Assembly: GCF_002289565.1 (NCBI RefSeq)
Contig: NZ_NTFY01000060.1
Span: forward strand, 124,001 to 188,000
From: Rhodopirellula sp. SM50
GTDB taxonomy: Bacteria > Planctomycetota > Planctomycetia > Pirellulales > Pirellulaceae
DNA: 64,000 bases
Direction: 5' to 3'
Position numbers and translations under genes: made by a program
The notes under the pieces: generated by a model
What the model saw: the letters and a program-made list of their open reading frames with translations, nothing else
Database searches by the model: none
What the model was told of the DNA's origin: nothing
Shown here: positions 28,485 through 36,897 of the stretch, piece after piece
Layout of the letters: the number at the start of each line of letters is the position of its first letter
How positions within the stretch are numbered: the stretch's first letter is position 1

Positions 28485-31438
28485 TGGATCCGTTTTGGAT
28501 TGAATTTGACCGGGTCGCGATCGAATCTCCCGAACAAGTCGCGATCGAACAAGACGACTGGCGCAGCTGCAGCTATCGTGAACTGCAATCGATGTCGCGT
28601 GAAATCGCCGACTTGATCCATCGCGCGAACGTTGTGCGGCAAAGTGTGATTGCCATCCGAATCGAAAAGTCGATCGAATACGTCGCCAGCCTGATCGGGA
28701 TCTGGCGAGCCGGTTGCGTCGCGCTGCCGCTGCCTGACGTGATCCCCGAAGCGGTGCGAAATACGAACGCTCGGCGGGCAGGAGTCGCGGCAACATTGCA
28801 TCCGGATTCGTTGTCGACACTGGGGATCAAGTTAGAGGTCTCGTGTGATCGGTCCGTTCGGCATGACACCGAACTGGCATACATCTTCTTCACGTCGGGT
28901 TCGACTGGCGTGCCGAAGGGCGTCGCTGTCACGCACCGCGGATTGGTGCCGGTCCTGAACAATCAGATCCAAGCGTTTCAGCTCGATCGAAAGACGCGTT
29001 CACTTTTTTATCTTTCCATCTGCTTTGATGCATCGATTTCGGACATCGGAACGGCGTTGTTGGCCGGCGGCACCTTGGTGATCGAGTCCGATGTCCACAC
29101 CTTGCCGCCGCAGGCGCTGATGCGGCGCATCGAAGAGCGAGGCATCACTTACGCCGACTTGCCGCCCGCCGTGGTTTCCCAAATCGGGAAACTGAAATGC
29201 AACCTCCCTGAATCGCTGGTGACCGTGGTGGTCGGTGGCGAAGTCTGTTCCGCCGAAGGGATTGATTGGTTTTCCAGCCAGCTGAGTTTGTTCAACGTTT
29301 ACGGGCCGACCGAAGCGACCGTGTGCACCAGCATCAAGAAGTGCCGACCGGGAGAACTGCCGACGCTTGGAACACCGATCGCCGACATGCGGTATCACGT
29401 CGAAGCGGTCGATGGCCACGTTTCCGAGAGCAGCAGCGCGACGGCAGATAGAGCCCGGACAATCATTGACGAGGGTGAATTGTGGATCGCCGGTCCGGGG
29501 CTGGCCGCCGGCTACGTCGACGATCCGCAATTGACCGCCCAGAAGTTTGTCACGCGCGGATCGACCCGCTGGTACCGAACGGGCGATCGTGTTCGCCGGA
29601 ATGCTTCGGGCGAATGCGTTTTCCTGGGTCGACTCGATCGGCAATTCAAATTGCTCGGAAAGCTTGTCGAACCGGAAGAAATCCGCAAACGCATCCTAGA
29701 ACATCCGTCGGTCGCTGAAACAGCCATCGTGCCGTTGCGGGATGAACGCGGATCCGTTCGCGCGATCGCGGCAATCGTCAGTCCAAATCATTCGGCGGGA
29801 CTGTGTGTCCGATCGCTGCGGGAACATTTGCAGAACACGTTGCCGCGTTGGATGGTTCCGACGACGATCAAAGTCGTCGAAGCGGTGAAGAAGACTGCGA
29901 CGGGAAAAGTGGACATTGTTGCTGCGTCCGCCCTGGCAAACGCGCGAGACACTGAACTGCAGTCTGCGCCAGATTCCCCGACAGCTACAATCCTTCGTTC
30001 GCTGTGGGTGAAAGTGCTCGGACACGACGGATTCGGATGGGATGATGCCTTTGACTCCGCCGGCGGTAGCTCATTGGCGGCCATGGAACTGCTCGCAGCG
30101 GCTGAAGCGAACGGCCTTGCGTTGAATTCCGCAAACCTACAACACCAAACGTTACGCGAGAGTTTGCGAGATTGCCAATCAACCAACGCCGCCACAACCG
30201 CAGGCACGACCGCTGGTTTGAACTTCATCGTGCGGCAATTGTCGGCCGCGGTTCCCGACTTGCCGGTCGTCGAACCGATCAAGAACCGTGATCGAGTGAT
30301 CTTGCTGACCGGGGCAACCGGGTTTTTGGGCACATGGGTGCTCGACGCATTGTTACGCGAACATCACGGAACAAAACTCACCTGCCTGGTTCGCGCCCAT
30401 GATTCGACGCAGGCGTTGCAGCGAATCAACCATTCGCGAAGAATGTTTTTGGGAAGCGATGCTGATGCGTTAAGGTCCGATGACGTTCAGCCGATTTGCG
30501 GCGACCTCGCGGCGCACCGGTTCGGCTTGTCGGATCACCAGTGGTCACGCATCGCCGACCAGACGACGGATCTTGTCCACTCGGCCGCCCGGGTTCATCT
30601 GCTCGATGATTTCCAGACGATGCGTTCGGTCAATCTGGACTCGCTGGCGACGCTCGCGCGGCTGGCCTGCGATCGAAGGCCCAAGGCCATTCACTACGCG
30701 TCGACCTTGTCGGTTTTCGTGGCGACCGACCGCGAAGAAATGTGTTACCACGAAGTGGATCGACTGGAGACACCGGCACGCGTTTTTGGCGGGTACGGCC
30801 AGACCAAGTGGGCGGCTGAGAAGTTGCTGTGGTCGATCGCGGGAACGCAGGCCCCCACGATCTATCGGCTGGGGCTGCTGACCGGAGACACAAGACACGG
30901 CGTCGGCGGACTTCACGACCAGCTGGCCATGTTCACTCGTGGCATCGCGCTGCTTGGGCAATACCCCGAAGGCATCGACGACTTTTGTTTTGACGTGACA
31001 CCGGTGGATCAAGCGGCGCGCGGAATCACCCGTCTCTTGCTCGCCAACCATTCCGGTGCGTTCCACCTTTGCGGTCCGCAACCGGTTTCCGCATCGCGTT
31101 GGTTGAGGGCGATGCAACGCGTGGGGATTGATTTGACACCGGTATCGCGTCAGCATTTCCAGTGCACTGCAGATCGCTACCAACGGGATGCAACGAACAC
31201 GGACGTTGACCGTCGGGACGTCGCGGCGGCGTGCCTGGCGTTGACCTATCGAACGACGGCTTCAGACAATCACCGAGCGATGGATTTGTTTCTGGCGACG
31301 AAGACCCGATTCGATGCGACAAGGGCAGACCAAGTGTTGCAGCCCACTGGGGAACAGATCCGTTCAGTCAGTGATCGGCAACTTGAGACAATGGCCGACG
31401 TGATGTTGGCATCGATTCGAAGGAGAGTGAAGGCATGA
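28481..31438 (+). CDS. NRPS-like protein: adenylation, carrier, thioester reductase (A-T-R)
   Basis: 985 residues; the ATG overlaps the previous stop (ATGA). The adenylation domain (about 10-490) has FFTSGSTGVPKGVAVTHRG (A3), FDASISD (A4), FNVYGPTEATVC (A5), WYRTGDR (A7), GRLDRQFKLLGKLVEPEEI (A8) and TATGKVD with the catalytic Lys (A10). The carrier domain has GGSSLAAMEL, the Ser near residue 530 being the phosphopantetheine site. The reductase domain starts with ILLTGATGFLGTWVL near 606 and has YGQTKWAAEK with the SDR Tyr and Lys near 772. This is the architecture of Lys2 and carboxylic acid reductases: an acid is activated with ATP, loaded on the carrier and released by NAD(P)H as aldehyde or alcohol. 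No condensation domain exists, so one building block is reduced. Asp in FDAS suggests an alpha-amino acid. Confidence 0.93.
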   Translation: MMDPFWIEFDRVAIESPEQVAIEQDDWRSCSYRELQSMSREIADLIHRANVVRQSVIAIRIEKSIEYVASLIGIWRAGCVALPLPDVIPEAVRNTNARRAGVAATLHPDSLSTLGIKLEVSCDRSVRHDTELAYIFFTSGSTGVPKGVAVTHRGLVPVLNNQIQAFQLDRKTRSLFYLSICFDASISDIGTALLAGGTLVIESDVHTLPPQALMRRIEERGITYADLPPAVVSQIGKLKCNLPESLVTVVVGGEVCSAEGIDWFSSQLSLFNVYGPTEATVCTSIKKCRPGELPTLGTPIADMRYHVEAVDGHVSESSSATADRARTIIDEGELWIAGPGLAAGYVDDPQLTAQKFVTRGSTRWYRTGDRVRRNASGECVFLGRLDRQFKLLGKLVEPEEIRKRILEHPSVAETAIVPLRDERGSVRAIAAIVSPNHSAGLCVRSLREHLQNTLPRWMVPTTIKVVEAVKKTATGKVDIVAASALANARDTELQSAPDSPTATILRSLWVKVLGHDGFGWDDAFDSAGGSSLAAMELLAAAEANGLALNSANLQHQTLRESLRDCQSTNAATTAGTTAGLNFIVRQLSAAVPDLPVVEPIKNRDRVILLTGATGFLGTWVLDALLREHHGTKLTCLVRAHDSTQALQRINHSRRMFLGSDADALRSDDVQPICGDLAAHRFGLSDHQWSRIADQTTDLVHSAARVHLLDDFQTMRSVNLDSLATLARLACDRRPKAIHYASTLSVFVATDREEMCYHEVDRLETPARVFGGYGQTKWAAEKLLWSIAGTQAPTIYRLGLLTGDTRHGVGGLHDQLAMFTRGIALLGQYPEGIDDFCFDVTPVDQAARGITRLLLANHSGAFHLCGPQPVSASRWLRAMQRVGIDLTPVSRQHFQCTADRYQRDATNTDVDRRDVAAACLALTYRTTASDNHRAMDLFLATKTRFDATRADQVLQPTGEQIRSVSDRQLETMADVMLASIRRRVKA

Positions 31439-32415
31439 CGACGGGAATGGTGTTGGGAAAATTCTTGCCGCCACACCTTGGGCATGCGTATCTCATTGAT
31501 TTCGCGCGCCACTATGCCGACGACTTGACGGTCGTCGTCGGCACGCTTGCCGCAGAGACGATACCTGGGGTCAGACGCTACGAGTGGATGCGTGAAATGT
31601 TCGCCGGCACGGGAACGCGTGTGGTTCATCTGGACCAGGAACTGCCGCAAGATCCATCGGAACATCCCGAGTTTTGGCGACTCTGGGAGAACGCGCTGCG
31701 ACCTTTGCTTCCCCAGCGGTTGGACTACGTCTTTGCTTCGGAACAGTACGGGTGGAAACTAGCCGAGGTTTTGGGGGCACAGTTCGTGCAAGTGGACATC
31801 GATCGCAGCGTGATGCCGGTCAGTGGAACCAAGGTCCGCGAAAAGCCTCTTGCCCATTGGCGCTATCTACCGCCTTGTGTGCGGAGTCACTTTGTTCGGC
31901 GCGTCAGTGTTTTCGGTCCTGAATCAACCGGCAAGAGCACGCTGGCCAAAGACTTGGCAGAACATTTTCGCACCATCGCCGTTCCCGAGTATGCACGCAC
32001 GTTGATCGAGTCCCAGCAGGGGCGGATTGAAGCCGCTGACATTGCACGCATTGCGCGCGGGCAAGCTGCCAGTGAAGATGCCTTGGCTCGGGCAGCCGAC
32101 CGCGTGTTGTTTTGCGACACGGACTTGTTATTGACGACGATCTGGAGTGATTGGCTGTTCGACGATTGCCCCGACGAAGTCACCCGTGAAGCAAGCCGGC
32201 GAACCTACGACCTGACTCTGTTGACCGACGTGGACGTGCCTTGGGTGGAAGACCAGGTTCGCTATCTGCCCCGAGATCGCAGCAACTTTTTCCAGCGATG
32301 TGAAACGGTGCTGCAAGCACACCGGCGACGTTACGTCGTATTGCGAGGTTCCTGGGAAGAGAGATTCCGATCGGCCGTTCAGGCGGTGGACGCATTGCTG
32401 ACGTCAAACGGCTGA
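31435..32415 (+). CDS. NadR-like NMN adenylyltransferase / ribosylnicotinamide kinase
   Basis: 326 residues; the ATG at 31435 overlaps the previous stop (ATGA). N-terminal part: nucleotidyltransferase with the GKFLPPHLGHAYLIDF signature (HxGH at 14-17) and the late SGTKVREKP (an SxTxxR-type motif). C-terminal part: P-loop kinase with VFGPESTGKSTL near residue 160, VPEYART, and FCDTDLLLT, as in the ribosylnicotinamide kinase half of NadR. The N-terminal helix-turn-helix of E. coli NadR is missing, so a repressor role is unlikely. The family turns ribosylnicotinamide and NMN into NAD. Its coupling to a reductase-containing biosynthetic operon is unusual: it may supply cofactor, or act on a nucleotide-like intermediate. 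Both are inference; a plain salvage gene that happens to sit here is the conservative reading. Confidence 0.9.
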   Translation: MTTGMVLGKFLPPHLGHAYLIDFARHYADDLTVVVGTLAAETIPGVRRYEWMREMFAGTGTRVVHLDQELPQDPSEHPEFWRLWENALRPLLPQRLDYVFASEQYGWKLAEVLGAQFVQVDIDRSVMPVSGTKVREKPLAHWRYLPPCVRSHFVRRVSVFGPESTGKSTLAKDLAEHFRTIAVPEYARTLIESQQGRIEAADIARIARGQAASEDALARAADRVLFCDTDLLLTTIWSDWLFDDCPDEVTREASRRTYDLTLLTDVDVPWVEDQVRYLPRDRSNFFQRCETVLQAHRRRYVVLRGSWEERFRSAVQAVDALLTSNG

Positions 32416-32455
32416 TGCCCATGCCACTTGCTTTGACGCCAAGCGGGGTGTTTTT

Positions 32456-32518
32456 GTTAGCGGTAGGGCGCGAGCCCTCCGGTCTTTGACGCTGAAACCG
32501 GACGGCTCGCGGGCTGTC
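32456..32518. repeat. GCGGTAGGGCG palindromic element, degenerate copy
   Basis: GTTAGCGGTAGGGCGCGAGC followed by CCTCCGG is the left arm; CCGGACGGCTCGCGGGCTG is an imperfect right arm. It matches the inner part of the element at 5412-5544. It begins 41 bases after the last gene of the biosynthetic operon and may terminate it. Confidence 0.65.
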
Positions 32519-32524
32519 GATTTT

Positions 32525-32642
32525 GTGAGCCGTGACGCGTAAGCGGCCGGGCATTCCAGCGGCTGCCCGAGGCCTTACGGCCAGCGGCTGCCCGAGGCCT
32601 TACGGCCAGCGACTGCCCGAGGCCTTACGGCCAGCGGCTCAC
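32525..32642. repeat. Palindromic element with a triplicated 25-base right arm
   Basis: Left end GTGAGCCGTGACGCGTAAGC and right end CCTTACGGCCAGCGGCTCAC are inverted relatives. Within the right arm a 25-base unit starting CCAGCGGCTGCCCGAGGCCT is repeated three times at 32556-32580, 32581-32605 and 32606-32630 with a single base change in the third, then a 10-base partial unit. The remainder of the gap, 32643-33069, holds no gene or motif that I can support. Confidence 0.75.
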
Positions 32643-33069
32643 CATTGACTCAGCAGATCCCAGTGAATTCGACACCCCTTGCCGCTCAGCGTTGCCGCTC
32701 CAACGGCCAACCGGGGAGCGTTCCGCAGGATTGGAGGGCGAGTACGGCCAACGCACTTCCCGTGTTGGAAATCAGATTACCGGCGTCGTTGACGGGGGAA
32801 CGCGTGAACGACCGAGGCGACGAAACACGAGAGGAATCCGAAAAACACCGTGGCAGCTTGTTGCTTCGTCGTCATCGATCGCCCTGTTGAGCTTGGGGAG
32901 CCTGCATTGACGGCACGCCGATTCATTTTTCCTGGTCCGTCAAGATTCCCGGTTTTGCCACCTAGCCTGACGAGACCTGCCAAACTATACCGTAAACTGC
33001 AGCGCCGTAGCGGATTGCGTACTGACCCTACAGCGGGTAGACGTCGGAACTGGAACCCTCGCCAAGGAA

Positions 33070-34302
33070 ATGCCGGTCATGAAAATACTGGTTGCCGACG
33101 ACTCGGCGATGATGCGGCACGTGTTGGTCGAGTCGCTGAAACAATGGGATTATGAAATCGTCGCAACCGACAACGGTGCCGAGGCCTGGGAACGATATCA
33201 ACAGGAGCGTTTCCCACTGGTGCTGAGCGATTGGATGATGCCCGAAATGGATGGGTTGGAACTGGTCACGCGGATCCGTGCCAGCAAATCGACCGACTAC
33301 ACCTACATCATCCTGCTGACGGCGAAATCGGAGAAAGAGGACTTGGTCCATGCGATGGAGGCAGGGGCGGATGATTTTTTGATCAAGCCATGTGATACCG
33401 AGGAGTTGCGTGTGCGTGTCCGCGAAGGCGAGCGGATCATTCGGCTGGAACAATCGCTGGCCGAACAAAACCGCAAACTCCGCGAAACGCAAGCCGCCTT
33501 GGTGCAAAGCGAGAAACTCGCAGGGCTGGGACAACTGGCCGCCGGCATGGCGCATGAGATCAACAACCCAATCTCCATCGTCGCCAACAATTTGTCGGTG
33601 CTCCGCCGTGAAGTCGCCGTCCTGGCCGAAACCCTTTCAAGCTACCGCCGGCTGAGTGAAACGTTGACCGCGGCCCGACCGGATCTGGCCGACGAAATTC
33701 GTCAATTGGAAGAGGACTGCGATTGGGAATGGACCGAAGAAAACCTGCCGCGGCTGTTTGAAAGTTCGTCCACGGGTCTCAAACGCGTTCGAGACATCGT
33801 CAACAATCTTCGCGATTTCGCTCGGCTTGACGAAGCCGAACTCGATGAGATGGACATCAACGCGGCGATCACGTCGACCCTGCAAGTGCTGGCCCACAAA
33901 ATGAACGCCGGCCAGGTCTCCGTGGAAAGCTGCCTGCGCGACGATTTGCCGCGCGTGGTGTGCCATCCGGCCAAGATCAATCAGGTACTGTACAATCTAT
34001 TGCTAAACGGCATCCAAGCAACCGCGCCCGGTGGGCGCGTGATTGTGCGGACGTCAGCGGACGAGGAAGGAACGATCACCGTCGAAGTGGAAGATCATGG
34101 CAGTGGCATCGAAGCCGAGCACCTGCCACGCATTTTCGATCCCTTTTTCACGACCCGACCGGTCGGCGGGGGAACCGGTTTAGGTTTGGCGATCAGTTAC
34201 GGGATCGTCCGTGACCATGGCGGTACGATCGACGTGGAAAGCGAAACGGGGCGGGGAAGCAACTTCCGTGTGACGCTACCGCCACGCCCCAAAACCGAGT
34301 GA
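33070..34302 (+). CDS. Response regulator receiver-histidine kinase hybrid
   Basis: 410 residues, with no transmembrane segment, so cytoplasmic. Receiver domain at 4-120 with the acidic pair DD10-11, phosphoacceptor Asp54 in VLSDWMMPEMDG, and the Lys in IKP. A coiled linker (about 125-150) leads to a HisKA domain with the phosphorylated His in GMAHEINNP near residue 162, and a HATPase with NLLLNGIQA (N box), VEDHGSGI (G1), FFTTRP and GTGLGLAI (G2). The receiver thus sits before the kinase, an arrangement in which phosphorylation of the receiver may control the kinase. An ATG three codons later (33079) is an alternative start. A separate receiver protein begins 18 bases after the stop, its likely partner. 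Confidence 0.93.
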   Translation: MPVMKILVADDSAMMRHVLVESLKQWDYEIVATDNGAEAWERYQQERFPLVLSDWMMPEMDGLELVTRIRASKSTDYTYIILLTAKSEKEDLVHAMEAGADDFLIKPCDTEELRVRVREGERIIRLEQSLAEQNRKLRETQAALVQSEKLAGLGQLAAGMAHEINNPISIVANNLSVLRREVAVLAETLSSYRRLSETLTAARPDLADEIRQLEEDCDWEWTEENLPRLFESSSTGLKRVRDIVNNLRDFARLDEAELDEMDINAAITSTLQVLAHKMNAGQVSVESCLRDDLPRVVCHPAKINQVLYNLLLNGIQATAPGGRVIVRTSADEEGTITVEVEDHGSGIEAEHLPRIFDPFFTTRPVGGGTGLGLAISYGIVRDHGGTIDVESETGRGSNFRVTLPPRPKTE

Positions 34303-34320
34303 CATTTGCGTGGAGTGACG

Positions 34321-34869
34321 ATGACCGGAAAGACGCCGTTGAAACATTCGATCTTAATCGTTGACGATGAACCCGAAATTCTGTTTTCGATCAAGGGTTT
34401 GTTGCGACGCGAGTTCAACCTTTACACCGCCGAAAGCGGAGCGGAAGCGTTGGAAATCCTGCGCGAGCATCCCATCCACGTCGTGATGACCGATCAACGG
34501 ATGCCGGAGATGACGGGCGTCGAATTGATCGGCAAGGTGAAATCGGAATACCCCGATGCGATCCGTATGGTGTTCACCGGCTATGCCGACATCAAAGCGG
34601 TGATCGACGCGATCAATAAGGGAGGGCTGTTTCGCTACATCACCAAACCCTGGGACCCCGACGAATTGGTGGACGTGCTACGCGAAGCCGCCGCCGAATA
34701 TGACCGATTGGTCGAACGACGACGGCTTTTAGCGGACCTGAAAGAACACCTCGGACAGGGCCAAGACTATGCCAAGCGACTCGTCGGCCAGACGACCGAA
34801 GCCAAGGAGGTCAATCGGTACCTCGAAAATGCCACGCAACTTCTGACCCGACTTCAGCAGCAACGATGA
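34321..34869 (+). CDS. Single-domain response regulator with C-terminal helix
   Basis: 182 residues from the ATG at 34321, preceded by GGAG at a good distance; a TTG at 34306 is a weaker alternative. The receiver domain (about 9-125) has DDEPEILF, the phosphoacceptor Asp58 in VVMTDQRMPEMTG, FTGYAD and the ITKPWDPDEL ending typical of receivers found with HD-GYP outputs. Here no HD-GYP or DNA-binding output follows, only a charged helical tail of about 55 residues that is likely a coiled coil. It is probably the phosphorylation partner of the hybrid kinase directly upstream. It overlaps the next gene by four bases (ATGA), so three genes form an operon. Confidence 0.9.
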   Translation: MTGKTPLKHSILIVDDEPEILFSIKGLLRREFNLYTAESGAEALEILREHPIHVVMTDQRMPEMTGVELIGKVKSEYPDAIRMVFTGYADIKAVIDAINKGGLFRYITKPWDPDELVDVLREAAAEYDRLVERRRLLADLKEHLGQGQDYAKRLVGQTTEAKEVNRYLENATQLLTRLQQQR

Positions 34870-35384
34870 CCGACAAAGAACCCGTCTTGCTGACCGTCCT
34901 GATCGAATCGGTGACGCGACGCTGGTCGGTCGCCGGCATCACGTCCGACGGCCGAGGTGTGCCGCTGATGTGCACCGAACCCGGTGACTTCGATGCCGTC
35001 GTCGGCCAGACGCTCGACGAACAAGCCAGCTACCTCCGCCATCGCCTATCCGGTGTCTTGCAACGCGGCTGTGATCGACTCTGGGGACGACAGATGAAAC
35101 CACGTCACATTGTCTTCGTCGCCGACGAACCCCTGCGACGCTCCCACCCGGACCTGACACAACGCGTCGCCGAGCATTTCGTGGAGTGGATGACCAGCCC
35201 GCCGGTCGCCTTCTTCATCTGCACAGACGGATGGTCCGGCGACGCCGAGTTGACGCTCGACACCGTCGCCGGCGAACTGGATCCAACGGACCAAGAAATC
35301 CTCACCAAAGCACTGCCAACGCTGATCCAAACGCTCCAGGATCGAGAGGCCTGGGAATTCGCGGCCAGCAAGCCGCCGGCCTAA
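34866..35384 (+). CDS. Conserved-looking protein of unknown function in a two-component operon
   Basis: 172 residues; I do not recognise a family. Its ATG overlaps the stop codon of the response regulator (ATGA), so it is translationally coupled to the two-component pair. It has no signal peptide or membrane segment. Visible points are an N-terminal beta-strand-like stretch (VLLTVLIESVTRRWSVAGIT), the tract VGQTLDEQASYLRHRLSGVL, a central strand HIVFVADEPL and a second strand AFFICTDGW. The alternating strands and helices suggest a small alpha/beta fold. A role as an accessory or output of the two-component system is inferred from position only. Confidence 0.72.
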   Translation: MTDKEPVLLTVLIESVTRRWSVAGITSDGRGVPLMCTEPGDFDAVVGQTLDEQASYLRHRLSGVLQRGCDRLWGRQMKPRHIVFVADEPLRRSHPDLTQRVAEHFVEWMTSPPVAFFICTDGWSGDAELTLDTVAGELDPTDQEILTKALPTLIQTLQDREAWEFAASKPPA

Positions 35385-35446
35385 ACCCAACGTCTTTGCC
35401 GCATGACCGATGCTTGGCTAAGGAGGTCGTGCAGATTTGAAAGCAA

Positions 35447-35463
35447 CCCTCCTGGCAGGAGGG
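35447..35463. terminator. Short hairpin between convergent genes
   Basis: CCCTCCTGGCAGGAGGG folds into a 6-base-pair GC stem with a 5-base loop. It lies between the plus-strand two-component operon and the minus-strand sialidase-fold gene, which converge here. There is no T-run on either side, so termination would not be of the classic intrinsic kind. Confidence 0.4.
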
Positions 35464-35518
35464 CCGAGCGCAGCGAGGGGAGGTCGTTGGTCAGCGGCGA
35501 ACGCCGCGATGCCCCACG

Positions 35519-36811
35519 CTATCTCTTCGGTTTGATGAACAGCACTTCGCCCCGCTCGATCCAGCCCTTTCTCAGGTCGACCCGGAACCAACCCTCGGCG
35601 TTCTGACGGTGAAAGCGGACGGCGGAACGTTTGCCGAATTGCTTGAGGTCGTACTGCGCCCAGCTCTTTCCCATGTCGGTTGAAATGATCAATCCGGTGT
35701 CGTACGGCGACGCGGGCGCGTAGTGCGCCGACAGGATCACACCGTCCTGGATGATCATGTTGGCGGATTCGTATTCGGGATTGAACAGCAGGGTGTGCTT
35801 GGACATGTCCGCCAGGTCTGCCGGGTCGCAGCTAAAAATGCCGCGGTCATGCGGCATCACGCCGTTGCGACCGTTGGCGTCAGACGCCCAGTAGAGCCGG
35901 CCATCGACAAAATTGATGCCGCCGGATTTGTATCGCGAATTGGAATTGACCGACACCAGAACCTTCCAATCCCAGGAGTCGTTTGCCGAATCATAGGTGC
36001 CGCGCATCCAATGGCATTCATGCACATCGCCGCGCGCCCCATCCGCCCGATCATGGTCTCCCGTGCACGCGTAGAACGCATTCTCGGCGGGATTGTAGGC
36101 GACCGAATGAATGTGACGGCAGACGATCGGAATCTCGGGATCGCCCAGCAGATCCCCCGCGCCGCCGCCCTTCTGCTGGAACTGTGGACTCTGCCCAAAC
36201 GAGAACGCGATCTTGACCGTCTGTCCTGCGTCGGTGGAGTAATAGAGGTTGATCGGAGTCGCACCGCCGAGCACGTTGCAATAGTTCCCCCAAACCAGCA
36301 TCTCCGTCCCATCGACATCCCACGTGTGGACGCCGTCGAGTGGATGGAAATACCAACCCGGATTGTCAGGATCCAGCGGCGTGTGCGGCAGGTAGTCATT
36401 GCCCTTGCGATCTTTGACGATGACCTGCTTGCACGACTTCAGGTTATCGGTGCTCAAAAACAGTTCCGTCAGAGTGGCGAAGAGAAGATTGCCATTTTTC
36501 AAGATGCAGCTGAACGTGATCTTGTCGGCATCGGCAAACGGCAACCGATGCGGCCACGTCGCACCATTGTCCTCAGACAGATAAACCGCGCCGTCATCAA
36601 ATCCGAACGCTTTGTGGTCGCGTTGCGAATCGATGTAGGGACCTGGCGGCGCAAGTCGATACCAAAAGTGATCGGTGGAACCGACATCGGTTGCCGCCGC
36701 ACACAGCCCCCCCGCACCGGGCAGCAGCAGACCGCCGGCTGAGGCGGACGCGGTGGCGAGGAACTGTCGCCGGGATGCGGAGGTGACGATGGTGGCTTTG
36801 GTGGGCTTCAT
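35519..36811 (-). CDS. Tat-exported sialidase-fold (BNR-like) protein
   Basis: 430 residues. The N-terminus has a clear twin-arginine signal: SRRQFLATASASAGGLLLPG followed by a small-residue stretch. The mature part shows several Asp-box/BNR-like turns, for example YLSEDNGATWP, YYSTDAGQTVKIAF and ISTDMGKSWAQYDL, the hallmark of a sialidase-type beta-propeller. Catalytic residues of true sialidases (Arg triad, Tyr/Glu pair) could not be assigned by eye, so I prefer sialidase-fold protein of unknown activity. It should be folded in the cytoplasm and exported to the periplasm. It stands alone, with 86 bases to the divergent DUF2126 gene, so the two starts may share a control region. Confidence 0.82.
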   Translation of the reverse strand: MKPTKATIVTSASRRQFLATASASAGGLLLPGAGGLCAAATDVGSTDHFWYRLAPPGPYIDSQRDHKAFGFDDGAVYLSEDNGATWPHRLPFADADKITFSCILKNGNLLFATLTELFLSTDNLKSCKQVIVKDRKGNDYLPHTPLDPDNPGWYFHPLDGVHTWDVDGTEMLVWGNYCNVLGGATPINLYYSTDAGQTVKIAFSFGQSPQFQQKGGGAGDLLGDPEIPIVCRHIHSVAYNPAENAFYACTGDHDRADGARGDVHECHWMRGTYDSANDSWDWKVLVSVNSNSRYKSGGINFVDGRLYWASDANGRNGVMPHDRGIFSCDPADLADMSKHTLLFNPEYESANMIIQDGVILSAHYAPASPYDTGLIISTDMGKSWAQYDLKQFGKRSAVRFHRQNAEGWFRVDLRKGWIERGEVLFIKPKR

Positions 36812-36897
36812 GGCGGGTGTCGTTGAGTGGGGGAGTGCTGGCGTTTAGAATCTGCCGACCACTTTACCAAACCAAGGCTCGATGAATCGAAATCGCG

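Noticed and set aside
31435-32415. NadR-type transcriptional repressor
   Set aside because: The helix-turn-helix domain of enterobacterial NadR is absent; only the two catalytic parts are present.
32556-32640. CRISPR array
   Set aside because: The 25-base units follow each other directly without spacers and belong to a palindrome; no cas genes are near.
32645-33060. Short plus-strand frames between the biosynthetic operon and the two-component operon
   Set aside because: They are under 105 residues, rich in Arg and Ser, overlap repeats and lack ribosome-binding sites.
35519-36811. Active sialidase
   Set aside because: Asp-box-like turns are seen, but the arginine triad and nucleophilic Tyr/Glu could not be placed.
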